NCBI RefSeq assembly: GCF_900089455.2
Contig: NZ_LT907988.1
Location: 186,001-250,000, forward strand
Direction of reading: 5' to 3'
DNA from: Orrella dioscoreae
GTDB lineage: Bacteria; Pseudomonadota; Gammaproteobacteria; Burkholderiales; Burkholderiaceae_B
DNA length: 64,000 bases
Shown here: one piece after another, positions 55,161 to 64,000 of the stretch
How positions within the stretch are numbered: the first letter of the stretch is position 1
Layout of the letters: every line of letters starts with the position of its first letter
The notes under the pieces: generated by a model
The model's database searches: none
What the model saw: only the letters and a program-made list of their open reading frames with translations
Told to the model about the DNA's origin: nothing
Position numbers and translations under genes: made by a program

Positions 55161-56321
55161 ATGCGAAACCACCCCGCCGAGCGTGTCCTGTGCGGACCGC
55201 CTCCCGCCCCCGCGCGGGCAGGCCACTCCGTGGCGCAGATCGATACGCCGGCGCTGCTGGTGGACCTCGACGCGCTCCAGCGCAACATGGATGCGGTCCA
55301 TGGCCGCATCCTGGCTGCCGGCCTGCGCATCCGCGCACACGGCAAGGCGCACAAGTGCCCGCCCATCGCGCTGTTGCAGATCGCGGGCGGCGCCCATGGC
55401 ATCTGCTGCCAGAAGCTGGGGGAAGCCGAGGTCTTCGCCTCATGGGGCATTCATGACGTCCTGGTGACGAATCAGCTGGTCGGCGAGGCCAAGGCCGAGC
55501 GCGCCGCGCGCCTGGCGGGCCGGGTGCGCCTGGCCGTGTGCGCCGATGACCCGGCGCAGGTCGAGGCGCTGGCCGCGGCAGCCGCCAGGCATGGCACCTG
55601 CATCGAGGTGCTGGTGGAACTGGAAGTGGGGCAGGGACGCTGCGGCGTGGCCGGTCCCGACGCCGCGGTGTCGCTGGCCCGTCTCATTGCGGGCCACGGG
55701 CCTGCGCTGCGATTTGGCGGCCTGCACGCCTATCGCGGGTCGGCCCAGCACCTGCGCGAGCCTGCCGCCCGCCAGAAGGCCGTGGAAGAGGCGTGCGCCC
55801 GCGTGCGCGAGGCCGTGGCGGCGCTGACGGCCGCGGGCCTGCCCTGCGACACCATCACGGGCGGGGGCACGGGCAGCTACGCGTACGAGCTGGCCTCGGG
55901 TCTGTATACCGAGGTGCAGCCCGGCTCCTATGTCCTGATGGACGTCGACTACGCCGCCAACCAGCCCGAACCGGGCGCGGCGACGCTGGCGCATGCCCTG
56001 CAGGGCCTGTGCACGGTCATCAGCGCCCAGGAGGGCCGGGCGGTGCTCGATGGCGGCCTGAAGGCGTTTGCCGTCGATTCCGGCCTGCCGCGCGTGCTGG
56101 CGCCGGGATGGAAGGTGGCCAGCGTGTCGGACGAGCACACCGTCCTGGTCCCGGATCCGGCCGCGCCGGAAACGCCGCAGCCGCTGGCGGTGGGCCAGCG
56201 GCTGCGGGTCTTGCCGGGTCATTGCGATCCCACCGTCAACCTGCACGACTGGCTGGTGGCGATCCGCGGCGAACAGGTCGAGGCGGTCTGGCCGGTGGCG
56301 GCGCGCGGCGCATTGTTCTGA
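55161..56321 (+). CDS. DSD1-type PLP enzyme (D-threonine aldolase/D-serine dehydratase-like)
   Basis: The 386-residue protein uses the ATG at 55161. An alanine-racemase-like barrel carries the PLP lysine in LRIRAHGKAHKCP and the substrate region QIDTPALLVDLDALQRN. A C-terminal beta domain holds the H-x-C metal motif LPGHCDPTVNLHDWLVAI. Members cleave D-threonine or deaminate D-serine, using PLP and a metal ion. The gene is divergent from the LacI operon and convergent with leuA. Which D-amino acid is used is not clear. Confidence 0.85.
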   Translation: MRNHPAERVLCGPPPAPARAGHSVAQIDTPALLVDLDALQRNMDAVHGRILAAGLRIRAHGKAHKCPPIALLQIAGGAHGICCQKLGEAEVFASWGIHDVLVTNQLVGEAKAERAARLAGRVRLAVCADDPAQVEALAAAAARHGTCIEVLVELEVGQGRCGVAGPDAAVSLARLIAGHGPALRFGGLHAYRGSAQHLREPAARQKAVEEACARVREAVAALTAAGLPCDTITGGGTGSYAYELASGLYTEVQPGSYVLMDVDYAANQPEPGAATLAHALQGLCTVISAQEGRAVLDGGLKAFAVDSGLPRVLAPGWKVASVSDEHTVLVPDPAAPETPQPLAVGQRLRVLPGHCDPTVNLHDWLVAIRGEQVEAVWPVAARGALF

Positions 56322-56348
56322 CGCGCCGGCGGGCCGTCCGGCCCGTCA

Positions 56349-56367
56349 CCCCGTCGTGCTGACGGGG
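56349..56367. terminator. Hairpin between convergent PLP enzyme gene and leuA
   Basis: CCCCGTC-GTGCT-GACGGGG forms a 7-bp stem, with GGGCC-GTCC-GGCCC just before it at about 56331-56344. No T-run follows. It may be a factor-dependent end of both transcripts. Confidence 0.4.
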
Positions 56368-56381
56368 TCAGGACGACCGGC

Positions 56382-58088
56382 TCACGCCGACTGCGCGGCC
56401 TCGGCCGGCATGGCGTCGACGCCGGCCTTCACATGGCGGTTGACCGCGCTCAGCACGGCCTGGAACGAGGCGGTGACGATGTCGCGGTGGATGCCCACGC
56501 CAAAACCCGTGGCCGAATCGCCCAGGCGCAACTCCACATAGGAGGCCGCGCGCGTGTCGGTGCCGGTGCCGATGGCGTGCTCGTGGTAATCCATGATGCG
56601 CACGGGCAGGCCCAGCGCATTCACGAACGCCGAGATCGCGCCGTCGCCTTCACCGCGCACCGTGCGCACCTGGCCGTCGTGCTCCAGGTCCACCTCGATG
56701 CTGAAGGTATGGCCTTCGGCGGCAGAGGGGTCGCCCACGATGCGGTGGCGCACCAGCTTCCACGGCGCGTGCTGTTTCAGGTACTCGTCCTGGAAGATGT
56801 CGTGCACGCTGGCGGCGGTGACTTCGCGGCCGGTCTCGTCGGTCACGCGCTGGATGGCGCGGCTGAACTCGATCTGCAGGCGGCGCGGCAACACCAGGCC
56901 GTGCTCCTGCTCGAGCAGGTACGACACCCCGCCCTTGCCCGACTGGCTGTTCACGCGGATGACGGCGTCATAGCTGCGGCCCAGGTCGGCCGGGTCGATG
57001 GGGAGGTACGGCACTTCCCACAGCGCATCGGCTTGCTGCTGCGACAGACCCTTCTTGATGGCGTCCTGGTGCGAACCCGAGAAGGCCGTGAAGACGAGGT
57101 CGCCCGCATAGGGGTGGCGCGGATGCACGGGCAACTGGTTGCAATACTCCGCGCAGCGGCGCACTTCGTCGATGTCCGAGAAGTCCAGGCCAGGATGCAC
57201 GCCTTGCGTGTAGAGGTTCAAGGCCAGGGTCACCAGGTCGACGTTGCCGGTGCGCTCGCCGCTGCCGAAGAGGCAGCCTTCGATGCGGTCGGCGCCGGCC
57301 ATCACGGCGAACTCGGCGGCGGCCACGGCGGTGCCGCGGTCATTATGCGGGTGCACGCTCAGCACGATGCTGTCGCGGCGCGCCAGGTTGCGGTGCATCC
57401 ACTCGATCTGGTCCGCGTACAGGTTCGGGGTGGTGGCCTCGATCGTGGCGGGCAGGTTCAGGATGAGCTTCTTTTCCGGCGTGGCGTCCCATTCCTCGGC
57501 CACGGCATTGGATACGTCCAGCGCGAAATCGGGCTCGGTGGTGCTGAACACCTCGGGCGAGTATTGGTAGCCCCAGCGGGTCTGCGGATACTTGGCCATG
57601 TGCTGCTTGACCAGGCGCGTGCCGGTGACCGCGATGTTGCGGATCTCGTCGCGGCTCATGTTGAAGACGATCTTGCGGAAGGCGGGCGCGCAGGCGTTGT
57701 ACAGGTGGATGATGGCCTGCCTGGCGCCGGCGGCGGCCTCGACCGTGCGGGAGATCAGGTCTTCGCGCGCCTGCGTCAGCACGATGATGGTGACGTCCTC
57801 GGGGATGCGGTTTTCGTCGATCAGGCGGCGCACGAAATCGAAGTCGGTCTGCGAGGCCGAGGGGAAACCCACCTCGATTTCCTTGAAGCCGATCTTCAGC
57901 AGCTGGTCGAAGAAGCGCAGCTTGCGCTCGACGCTCATCGGTTCGATCAAGGATTGGTTGCCGTCGCGCAGGTCCGTGCTCATCCAGATCGGCGGCGTCG
58001 TGATCCGGCGGCTGGGCCAGGTGCGCTCGGAGAAGTCGCGATCAAACGGAACGAAGGGTTTGTACTTCTGGATGGGGTTGGCAAGCAT
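56382..58088 (-). CDS. leuA: 2-Isopropylmalate synthase
   Basis: The 568-residue enzyme is the first step of leucine synthesis, joining acetyl-CoA and 2-oxoisovalerate. The HMGL-like barrel has [11 protein letters not shown] near the N terminus and [14 protein letters not shown] (metal histidines). A C-terminal regulatory LeuA dimer domain (about 430-560) would allow leucine feedback. It is the long LeuA type (2) of about 560 residues. Two adjacent ATGs occur; the second (58088) has better spacing from AGAGG. Upstream lie a leader peptide and an attenuator-like terminator. Confidence 0.95.
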   Translation of the reverse strand: MLANPIQKYKPFVPFDRDFSERTWPSRRITTPPIWMSTDLRDGNQSLIEPMSVERKLRFFDQLLKIGFKEIEVGFPSASQTDFDFVRRLIDENRIPEDVTIIVLTQAREDLISRTVEAAAGARQAIIHLYNACAPAFRKIVFNMSRDEIRNIAVTGTRLVKQHMAKYPQTRWGYQYSPEVFSTTEPDFALDVSNAVAEEWDATPEKKLILNLPATIEATTPNLYADQIEWMHRNLARRDSIVLSVHPHNDRGTAVAAAEFAVMAGADRIEGCLFGSGERTGNVDLVTLALNLYTQGVHPGLDFSDIDEVRRCAEYCNQLPVHPRHPYAGDLVFTAFSGSHQDAIKKGLSQQQADALWEVPYLPIDPADLGRSYDAVIRVNSQSGKGGVSYLLEQEHGLVLPRRLQIEFSRAIQRVTDETGREVTAASVHDIFQDEYLKQHAPWKLVRHRIVGDPSAAEGHTFSIEVDLEHDGQVRTVRGEGDGAISAFVNALGLPVRIMDYHEHAIGTGTDTRAASYVELRLGDSATGFGVGIHRDIVTASFQAVLSAVNRHVKAGVDAMPAEAAQSA

Positions 58089-58154
58089 CATGCACCTCTG
58101 TGAACAGTGGGGCGGCCGGGTCGGTTGGGGTCACGGCCGTCCGTATGATTTCGC

Positions 58155-58192
58155 GCCGCCAGTGTAGGCGGCGTGCCCTGGCTTGGGCCAGG
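58155..58192 (-). other. Two hairpins in the leuA 5' region
   Basis: CCTGGC-TTGG-GCCAGG (58177-58192) and GCCGCC-AGTGTA-GGCGGC (58155-58172), given in plus-strand order, lie between the attenuator terminator and leuA. They could shape the transcript leader; no specific function is claimed. Confidence 0.5.
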
Positions 58193-58209
58193 CGAGAATT
58201 CTGGACAGG

Positions 58210-58247
58210 AAAAAACCGTGTGGCGACAGGCTGCCGAACTGCCACGG
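58210..58247 (-). terminator. Attenuator-like intrinsic terminator before leuA
   Basis: On the minus strand CCGTGGC (58247-58241) pairs with GCCACACGG (58224-58216, two bulged bases), followed by TTTTTT (58215-58210). It starts 4 bases after the leader-peptide stop. The loop contains TTCGGCAG, which could instead pair with TTGCCGA at the end of the leader gene to form an antiterminator. Confidence 0.65.
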
Positions 58248-58251
58248 AGCG

Positions 58252-58374
58252 CTAGGCTCGGCAACCGATCGCTAGTGCTAGCGCTAGGGCCAGGGAGGAG
58301 GACGCGACAAGGCCGACGGCCAGGCTGGAGCGCCCGGCAGCGGTGTTCAGAGAGGAGGTCTGAAGATCGGCCAT
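58252..58374 (-). CDS. Leucine leader peptide upstream of leuA
   Basis: The 40-residue open frame on the minus strand ends TAG at 58252-58254. Its C-terminal part reads Leu-Ala-Leu-Ala-Leu-Ala-Leu-Ala-Ile, and residues 30, 32 and 34 are CTA, a leucine codon that is very rare in this GC-rich DNA. A terminator with a T-run follows 4 bases later. This is the arrangement of a transcription attenuator: slow translation at CTA codons when leucyl-tRNA is scarce would allow leuA expression. No convincing ribosome site precedes the ATG. The role is inferred and no homolog was searched. Confidence 0.7.
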   Translation of the reverse strand: MADLQTSSLNTAAGRSSLAVGLVASSSLALALALAIGCRA

Positions 58375-58396
58375 AAGGCGATAGTCGAACACATTT

Positions 58397-58430
58397 GCGC
58401 CGCGCTGGCAAATTGCCATGTGCGCGGCGC
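58397..58430. other. Long perfect hairpin downstream of the membrane-protein gene
   Basis: GCGCCGCGC (58397-58405) pairs with GCGCGGCGC (58422-58430), enclosing the palindrome TGGCAAATTGCCA. TCCCTTTTTT follows only on the plus strand, so it would terminate plus-strand transcripts, although no gene there needs ending. It lies between the membrane-protein stop (58440) and the leuA leader. Confidence 0.55.
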
Positions 58431-58439
58431 TCCCTTTTT

Positions 58440-59300
58440 TCAGCGTTTCGGGCCGATGTCGCCCAGGCGGGGTTCGGTGCGCTGCGTCGTGGCGCGAGGC
58501 GCTTCGGGCTGTACGCGCGGCTCGGCGCGCAGCGTGGGTTCGGCGGGCGTGGTCCCGATGACGGGCTCGGCCTTCGCTGGCGAAGACGCGGGGGTGGGCG
58601 CCGGTGCCGGTTCCGCCTTGGGCGCGGGCGCGGCGGGACGGGGGGCAAAGACATCCTGACTGCGCGAGCGCGGCGCCAGGTCGCCCAGGGGCGGCTCGGC
58701 CGGCGCAGCGGGGGCGCCTGCCTTGCGCACGGCGGGGGCAGGCGCGGAGACCCCGGGTGCGGCAGGGGCCGTTTCCAGGGGCGGCAGGCGCAATGCCTCG
58801 GCCTGTTCGCGTGCCAGGTAGATCTTGCTGGCGCGGCCATGACGCATTTCGTCGCGCGCCAGTAGCAGGTCGCCCACGGTGATGGGGTCCTCACGGTCTC
58901 GCCAGGCCCAGCCCAGCACCATCCGGCCGTCGTCCGACAGGCCGTGGGCCAAGTCGCGCAGGGTGGGCAGGTCGACGGGCTGGGCGCGGCCAGCGGCAAT
59001 GCTGCGTTCGTACCAGCCGCGCACCCCGAAGAAGACGGCCAGCGTGAACAGCACCACGACGACCCACCACAAATAAGGATTGATGCGGATCAGCAGGTCG
59101 ACGGTCTGCTGGCCCAGCGGCGCCAGCGCCGTATAACGCATGCCGGCGCCGAAACCCAGGATGCGGGAGCAGATGAACAGCCACACAAGCGCCGCGATGA
59201 CGATTACTATGGCGCGCCGGATGAGACGCGGCGTCGCCAAGCCCAGCAAGGTGCGGCTGAGGAGTCGGGCGTCTTCTTGGGAGCGATCTGCAGAGTTCAT
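58440..59300 (-). CDS. Proline/alanine-rich inner-membrane protein
   Basis: The 286-residue protein, from the ATG at 59300, is uncharacterised. It has two membrane helices (about 31-50 and 78-100) separated by a short periplasmic loop. A cytoplasmic domain with REDPITVGDLLLARDEM follows, then a low-complexity Pro/Ala/Glu tail (about 175-286). An ATG at 59327 could add nine residues but would overlap the rpoN start. It is divergent from rpoN with 15 bp between the starts, so at least one of the two transcripts has a very short or absent leader. The function is unknown. Confidence 0.7.
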   Translation of the reverse strand: MNSADRSQEDARLLSRTLLGLATPRLIRRAIVIVIAALVWLFICSRILGFGAGMRYTALAPLGQQTVDLLIRINPYLWWVVVVLFTLAVFFGVRGWYERSIAAGRAQPVDLPTLRDLAHGLSDDGRMVLGWAWRDREDPITVGDLLLARDEMRHGRASKIYLAREQAEALRLPPLETAPAAPGVSAPAPAVRKAGAPAAPAEPPLGDLAPRSRSQDVFAPRPAAPAPKAEPAPAPTPASSPAKAEPVIGTTPAEPTLRAEPRVQPEAPRATTQRTEPRLGDIGPKR

Positions 59301-59315
59301 GCAAAATATTGTCTC

Positions 59316-60752
59316 ATGACGCGCCATTCCTTAGAACTGCGACACAGTCAGCACCTCACGCTGACACCGCAACTGCAGCAATCCATCCGGATGCTGCAGC
59401 TGTCGGCGCTCGAGCTCGAAATGGAGATCGCGCAGGCGCTCACTGAAAACCCCATGCTCGAGCGCGAAGGCGAGCCGGGCGGCGATTCCGAAGGCGATGC
59501 CCCCGCCGAGGGCGACGCGGGTGACAGCGGCGCGGATTACGAGTCCGCCACGGTATCGCTGGAAGACGGCATGCGCGGCAGCGGTTCCAGCCAGAACGAT
59601 GACGACGACCGCGCCTTTCCCGAGGCGGTGCGCGCCGAGACGCTGCGCGAGCACCTGCTCGGCCAGCTGTCGCTGACCCGCGTCAGCGACCGTGATGCGG
59701 CGCTGGTCGAGCTGCTCATCGACGAACTGGACGAGAACGGCTTCCTGGCCTCTTCGCTGGAAGAGATCCTGGGCTGGCTGCCCGCCGAACTGGAGTGCGA
59801 CGAAGATGAGTTGCACGCCGCGCTCACGCTGCTGCGCTCCTTCGATCCCTCGGGGGTGGGGGCCTTCGACGTGGCCGACTGCCTGGTGCTGCAATTGCGC
59901 CACCCCGACCCGGAGCGCTTCCCCGAGGCTGCCGATCCGCAGGTGCTGGCGCTGGCCCGCAAGCTCTGTGCCGAGCATCTTCAGCTGCTGGCCGGTGGCA
60001 GCGCGGCCAAGCTGCGCGAGGCGCTGCACTGTGGCGACGAGGCCCTGCGCGCGGCCCATTCGCTCATCCTGCGCCTGGATCCGCGTCCGGGCCGCGCGTG
60101 GACCGTGCCCGCGGCCGATTACGCCGTGCCCGACGTCATCGTGCACAAGACGCGCAAAGGTTGGCAGGCCGTGCTGAACACCGCCGTCATGCCGCGCCTG
60201 CGCATCAACTCGGTCTATGCCCAGGTCCTGGCCAGCAACCGCAGCGGCGATCATTCCGCCTTGCAATCGCAGTTGCAGCAGGCGCGCTGGATGGTGCGCA
60301 ACGTCGAACAGCGCTTCGACACCATCCTGCGGGTGTCGCAGGCCATCGTCGACCGCCAGTCCGAATTCTTCTCGCACGGCGCCGGCGCCATGCAGCCGCT
60401 GATCCTGAAGGACATCGCGGGCGAGCTCGGCTTGCACGAGTCCACGATCTCGCGCGCGACCACCCAGAAGTTCATGCTGACACCCTTCGGCACCATGGAG
60501 CTCAAGCGCTTCTTCGGCGCGGGGGTGGCCACGGAAGCGGGCGGCTCGGCGTCCGCCACCGCCGTGCAGGCGCAGATCCGCCAGATGGTGGCGGAAGAGT
60601 CCGCGGGCAAGCCGCTGTCGGACAACCAGATCATGCAGATGCTGGCCGATCGCGGCATCGTCATCGCACGCCGAACGGTCGCCAAATACCGTGAAGCGCT
60701 GCGCATCGCCCCGGCATCCGTGCGCAAGGCACAGGCCTCGCTGCGCACCTGA
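59316..60752 (+). CDS. rpoN: RNA polymerase sigma-54 factor
   Basis: The 478-residue sigma factor has the N-terminal activator-contact region (HLTLTPQLQQSIRMLQLSALEL), an acidic linker (about 60-105), the core-binding domain, a helix-turn-helix (GELGLHESTISRATTQKFM) and the RpoN box ARRTVAKYRE (451-460). It directs RNA polymerase to -24/-12 promoters under enhancer-binding activators, for nitrogen and other regulons. The ATG at 59316 begins the conserved TRHSLELRHSQ. The usual downstream partners (hpf, ptsN) are not here; bfd follows. Confidence 0.96.
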   Translation: MTRHSLELRHSQHLTLTPQLQQSIRMLQLSALELEMEIAQALTENPMLEREGEPGGDSEGDAPAEGDAGDSGADYESATVSLEDGMRGSGSSQNDDDDRAFPEAVRAETLREHLLGQLSLTRVSDRDAALVELLIDELDENGFLASSLEEILGWLPAELECDEDELHAALTLLRSFDPSGVGAFDVADCLVLQLRHPDPERFPEAADPQVLALARKLCAEHLQLLAGGSAAKLREALHCGDEALRAAHSLILRLDPRPGRAWTVPAADYAVPDVIVHKTRKGWQAVLNTAVMPRLRINSVYAQVLASNRSGDHSALQSQLQQARWMVRNVEQRFDTILRVSQAIVDRQSEFFSHGAGAMQPLILKDIAGELGLHESTISRATTQKFMLTPFGTMELKRFFGAGVATEAGGSASATAVQAQIRQMVAEESAGKPLSDNQIMQMLADRGIVIARRTVAKYREALRIAPASVRKAQASLRT

Positions 60753-60863
60753 TTTCCGCCTGATCCGCGCTTTCAGCGCGTCCCCCTTTTGACTGGAATC
60801 CAGCACTGCGGCGTGCCCGCCACGGCCGTTGCGCACGCGCTTGCTTTTCGTCTAGATATTTTC

Positions 60864-60878
60864 GATAATTATTCTCAT
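60864..60878. promoter_or_regulatory. Fur-like box overlapping the bfd start (GATAATTATTCTCAT)
   Basis: The site matches the GATAAT-type arrays bound by Fur and runs into the bfd ATG at 60877. A second weak GATATT copy lies just upstream. Iron-replete repression of bfd would follow. No base-by-base score was computed. Confidence 0.6.
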
Positions 60879-61149
60879 GTACGTTTGTGTCTGCAACGCA
60901 GTGACCGAAAGCCAGGTCCACGCCAGCGTGGCCGCTGGGGCATCGTCGCTTGCTGATCTCCAGTTCGACCTTGGCGTGGCCACCTGCTGTGGCTGCTGCG
61001 CCGACACGGCCAGCGAATACCTGCCTGGCGGCACCGCCTGCGCCAACCGGGGCCACTGCGAGATGCAGCCGCCGGTCACCGCTGTCGCCCAGCCCGGCAC
61101 CTTGGCCGCCAACGGCTACCCCGTCGTCAAGATCGCCCGCGCGGCCTGA
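60877..61149 (+). CDS. bfd: Bacterioferritin-associated ferredoxin
   Basis: The 90-residue protein has the [2Fe-2S] ligand pattern C4-x-C6 near the N terminus (MYVCVCNAVTE) and CCGCC at 37-41 (two of these four are the ligands, normally C38 and C41). Bfd docks on bacterioferritin and reduces its stored iron through heme for release. The C-terminal part (about 55-90) is longer than the shortest Bfd proteins. It is upstream of bfr by 373 bp, and its own Fur-like box overlaps its start. Confidence 0.92.
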   Translation: MYVCVCNAVTESQVHASVAAGASSLADLQFDLGVATCCGCCADTASEYLPGGTACANRGHCEMQPPVTAVAQPGTLAANGYPVVKIARAA

Positions 61150-61166
61150 TTCCAGCCAGGCCTGTT

Positions 61167-61190
61167 GATTGTTGCGGCATCGCAACAATC
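61167..61190 (+). terminator. Hairpin after bfd (10-bp stem, GCAT loop)
   Basis: GATTGTTGCG and CGCAACAATC form a perfect stem around GCAT. CCATTTTCC follows, a short T-rich tract. It is the probable end of the bfd transcript. Confidence 0.65.
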
Positions 61191-61522
61191 CCATTTTCCG
61201 CTGTTCTCCCTCGTATTTCCCTCCGCAACGCCCGAGTTTTCGGCGTTTTCTTGCGCATTCCGCTTGATTTTCCGGCTTCAGGCCAGCTTATGGCCCGCAT
61301 GAAACCGTGTGGGCGGTGTCGCTGCGTGGCGCAAACGTTCTTATTTTCATTCGCTCGACGGTTCCTGATTGCGCTAGCACGCCCTTTCACGACTTTCGCG
61401 CCAAGGGTAGTCAGTGCTTCGGAGCCGGTGTTAGTCTGCGTCCGTTGTCCGGCATCGGCGCCGTTGCGCCGGCCGCCAGGACAGGCCCTCCCGGCCTCGC
61501 ACCCAGAAATCAGGAGTCCGTC
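61191..61522. other. bfd-bfr intergenic region
   Basis: The stretch is lower in GC than its neighbours in the middle (about 61240-61400), and an AT-rich part near 61330-61355 (TTCTTATTTTCATTC) could be a degraded Fur or promoter site. The presumed bfr promoter lies here, but no -35/-10 pair was convincing. No small gene is seen. Confidence 0.5.
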
Positions 61523-62002
61523 ATGAAAGGCGATAAAACCGTCATCCAGTACCTCAACAAGCAGCTCACCAACGAGCTGACGGCCATCAACCAGTATTTC
61601 CTGCATGCCCGCATGCTGAACCACTGGGGATTCAAGCGCCTGGGCAAGCATGAGTACGAGGAGTCCATCGGCGAAATGAAGCACGCCGACCGCCTGATCG
61701 AGCGCATTTTCATGCTGGACGGCCTGCCCAACCTGCAGGACCTGCACAAGCTGATGATCGGCGAAAACGTGCCCGAGCTGCTCTCCTGTGACCTGAAGCT
61801 GGAAACCGCTGCCCAGCAGACCGTCAAGGATGGCATCGCCCACTGTGAGTCGGTGCGTGACTACGTGTCGCGCGACCTGCTGCAGGACATCCTGGACGAC
61901 ACCGAAGAGCACATCGATTACCTCGAGACCCAGCTCGGCCTGGTCGAGCAGGTCGGCCTGCAGAACTACCTGCAAAGCCAGATGGAAACCGAGAGCGAGT
62001 AA
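61523..62002 (+). CDS. bfr: Bacterioferritin with altered ferroxidase ligand
   Basis: The 159-residue iron-storage protein has an ATG preceded by AGGAG. Ferroxidase and heme residues at E. coli positions are E18, E51, H54, E94 and H130, and the heme ligand is M52 ([10 protein letters not shown]). E127 is not conserved: the segment reads DDTEEH, with threonine at 127 and glutamates at 128 and 129. It is therefore the heme-binding type but may have a modified or inactive ferroxidase centre, as some beta-type bacterioferritins do. Such subunits often pair with a second Bfr; none is in the window. A terminator follows. Confidence 0.92.
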   Translation: MKGDKTVIQYLNKQLTNELTAINQYFLHARMLNHWGFKRLGKHEYEESIGEMKHADRLIERIFMLDGLPNLQDLHKLMIGENVPELLSCDLKLETAAQQTVKDGIAHCESVRDYVSRDLLQDILDDTEEHIDYLETQLGLVEQVGLQNYLQSQMETESE

Positions 62003-62033
62003 GCGCGCGCCGCCAAGCGCTTGCGCGAACGAG

Positions 62034-62060
62034 AAAACGGCCCCGGAAGGGGCCGTTTTT
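62034..62060 (+). terminator. Intrinsic terminator after bfr
   Basis: AAAACGGCCCC (62034-62044) pairs with GGGGCCGTTTT (62049-62059) around a GGAA loop; one more T follows. It works in both directions, between bfr and the convergent secreted-protein gene. Confidence 0.92.
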
Positions 62061-62102
62061 CATGGGGGTGACGGGGCAGCGCCGCCCGGTGCCGCAATGC
62101 GC

Positions 62103-62774
62103 TCAGAACGAGCGGCGCGGGCAGCCGTCGACCTTGCCCCAGGCGTTGTTGGGGGCGCAGTACTTGTTGCGGGCGTTCCAGGCACAGGTGGGGCGTTCAA
62201 AGAAGCCCGTGTTGGCGCACTGGTCCATGGCCCGGCGGAATTCGCCTTCCCAGCCTGCGGCCGTGGCGGCCTGCTGGGGATTGTCCGGCGCAGCCTGGTT
62301 GGCCTGCGAGACGACGAAAGGCTGCGCGGGCTGCTGGCCGGACATCAGCGGCGCATGGCTGCCTTCGCCAGGGCGTGCGACGTCGATGGTGACGACATCC
62401 TGCGGGCCGGCGGGCAAGCCCCTGGAGGCCGAGGCCAGCTCACGCACTTCATTGGCGTTCAGGCGATTGCGCGAGATCAGGACGTCGGGATTGGTGGTGG
62501 TGTCGAACAGCGACACCGTGGGCACTTCCCACTTGGTGTCGGCGGGCTGGTCCGGCACGCCCAGGGTGCCATCCACGCGCGGCTGGGGCGGTTGGGCGGT
62601 ATAGGGCTTGCCGTTGGCGTCCAGCACCACGCGGTCGGGATCGTTGTCGTCCTCGCCGGGGGCCGGCGCGGCGACGGGCGCGCGCGCGACCAGGTACTCG
62701 CCCAGCTGCATGCCGCCCAGGGCGGCGCCGCCTGCGGCCAGCAAGAGGATGAGGATCAGGAGACGCCAGGACAT
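62103..62774 (-). CDS. Uncharacterised membrane-anchored or secreted protein with C-terminal cysteines
   Basis: The 223-residue protein has an N-terminal hydrophobic helix (about 4-22, RLLILILLLAAGGAALGG) followed by a Pro/Asp-rich region, so it is anchored or exported. The last 45 residues hold four cysteines (CANTG, TCAW, YCAP, DGCPRR), which could form disulfides (DsbA is present in the window). No family is recognised. It is 65 bp after prfC on the same strand and might be co-transcribed. Confidence 0.75.
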   Translation of the reverse strand: MSWRLLILILLLAAGGAALGGMQLGEYLVARAPVAAPAPGEDDNDPDRVVLDANGKPYTAQPPQPRVDGTLGVPDQPADTKWEVPTVSLFDTTTNPDVLISRNRLNANEVRELASASRGLPAGPQDVVTIDVARPGEGSHAPLMSGQQPAQPFVVSQANQAAPDNPQQAATAAGWEGEFRRAMDQCANTGFFERPTCAWNARNKYCAPNNAWGKVDGCPRRSF

Positions 62775-62839
62775 GAATCTATCTTCGTTGCGTGGATTAC
62801 CGTGCTGCGGCGTGAGTGCCGATGCCAGCGCGCCGGCAC

Positions 62840-64000
<1,161 letters not shown>

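Overview
The window is about two-thirds G+C and reads like the chromosome of a beta-proteobacterium, probably a Bordetella- or Achromobacter-like Alcaligenaceae member. The clues are a Bug/TctC-type periplasmic binding protein, the gene content and order (dsbA-SPOR-argS, liuR-liuA-aceK-thiolase-liuB-liuD), and a three-hairpin intergenic repeat of a kind I associate with this family. The genus is inference. Genes are densely packed, many overlap by 4-17 bp, and both window edges cut a gene (an acetolactate-synthase-type enzyme at the left, prfC at the right). I saw no tRNA, rRNA or CRISPR array.

Layout. 0-5 kb: a probable acid-sugar or hydroxy-acid catabolic set (TPP enzyme, FCD/GntR regulator, enolase-superfamily enzyme, 2-hydroxyacid dehydrogenase, Bug binding protein). 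5-12 kb: an SDR, a polar amino-acid ABC importer facing a MocR-type regulator, and a class-III aminotransferase. 12-19.4 kb: topB, a LysR regulator, a class-II aldolase-fold protein and a large GDYxxLxY membrane protein. 19.4-24 kb: a four-gene, translationally overlapping lipid-like operon: membrane di-iron hydroxylase, fatty-acid desaturase, a ketosynthase III fused to a heme-oxygenase-like di-iron domain, and an unknown protein. This is the best candidate for an undescribed pathway. 24-28.4 kb: gluQ, smg, an M20 peptidase and an ArgD-like aminotransferase.

28.4-29.9 kb: a complete 1440-bp IS3-family (IS150-group-like) insertion sequence with AGT target duplications, sitting inside the loop of a formerly intact intrinsic terminator. 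29.9-38.5 kb: a leucine/isovalerate degradation operon under a LiuR-type MerR regulator, with the isocitrate dehydrogenase kinase/phosphatase gene aceK embedded in it. The LiuR-type palindrome lies exactly in the spacer of a sigma70-like promoter for the divergent metallo-beta-lactamase-fold gene. 38.6-45.2 kb: that hydrolase, a cystathionine beta-lyase-like gene, dsbA, a SPOR protein, argS and two small conserved proteins.

45.2-55 kb: two adjacent ABC importer operons. One looks like glycerol-3-phosphate uptake (UgpCBAE). The other starts with a LacI-family gene and ends with a phosphodiesterase. Similar LacI-type operators precede both, so they probably form one regulon for phosphodiester or glycerophosphate scavenging. 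55-64 kb: a D-threonine aldolase/D-serine dehydratase-like enzyme; leuA preceded by a leader peptide with three rare CTA leucine codons and an attenuator-like terminator; a proline/alanine-rich membrane protein; rpoN; bfd with a Fur-like box; bfr with an altered ferroxidase ligand; a small secreted or anchored protein; and the C-terminal part of prfC.
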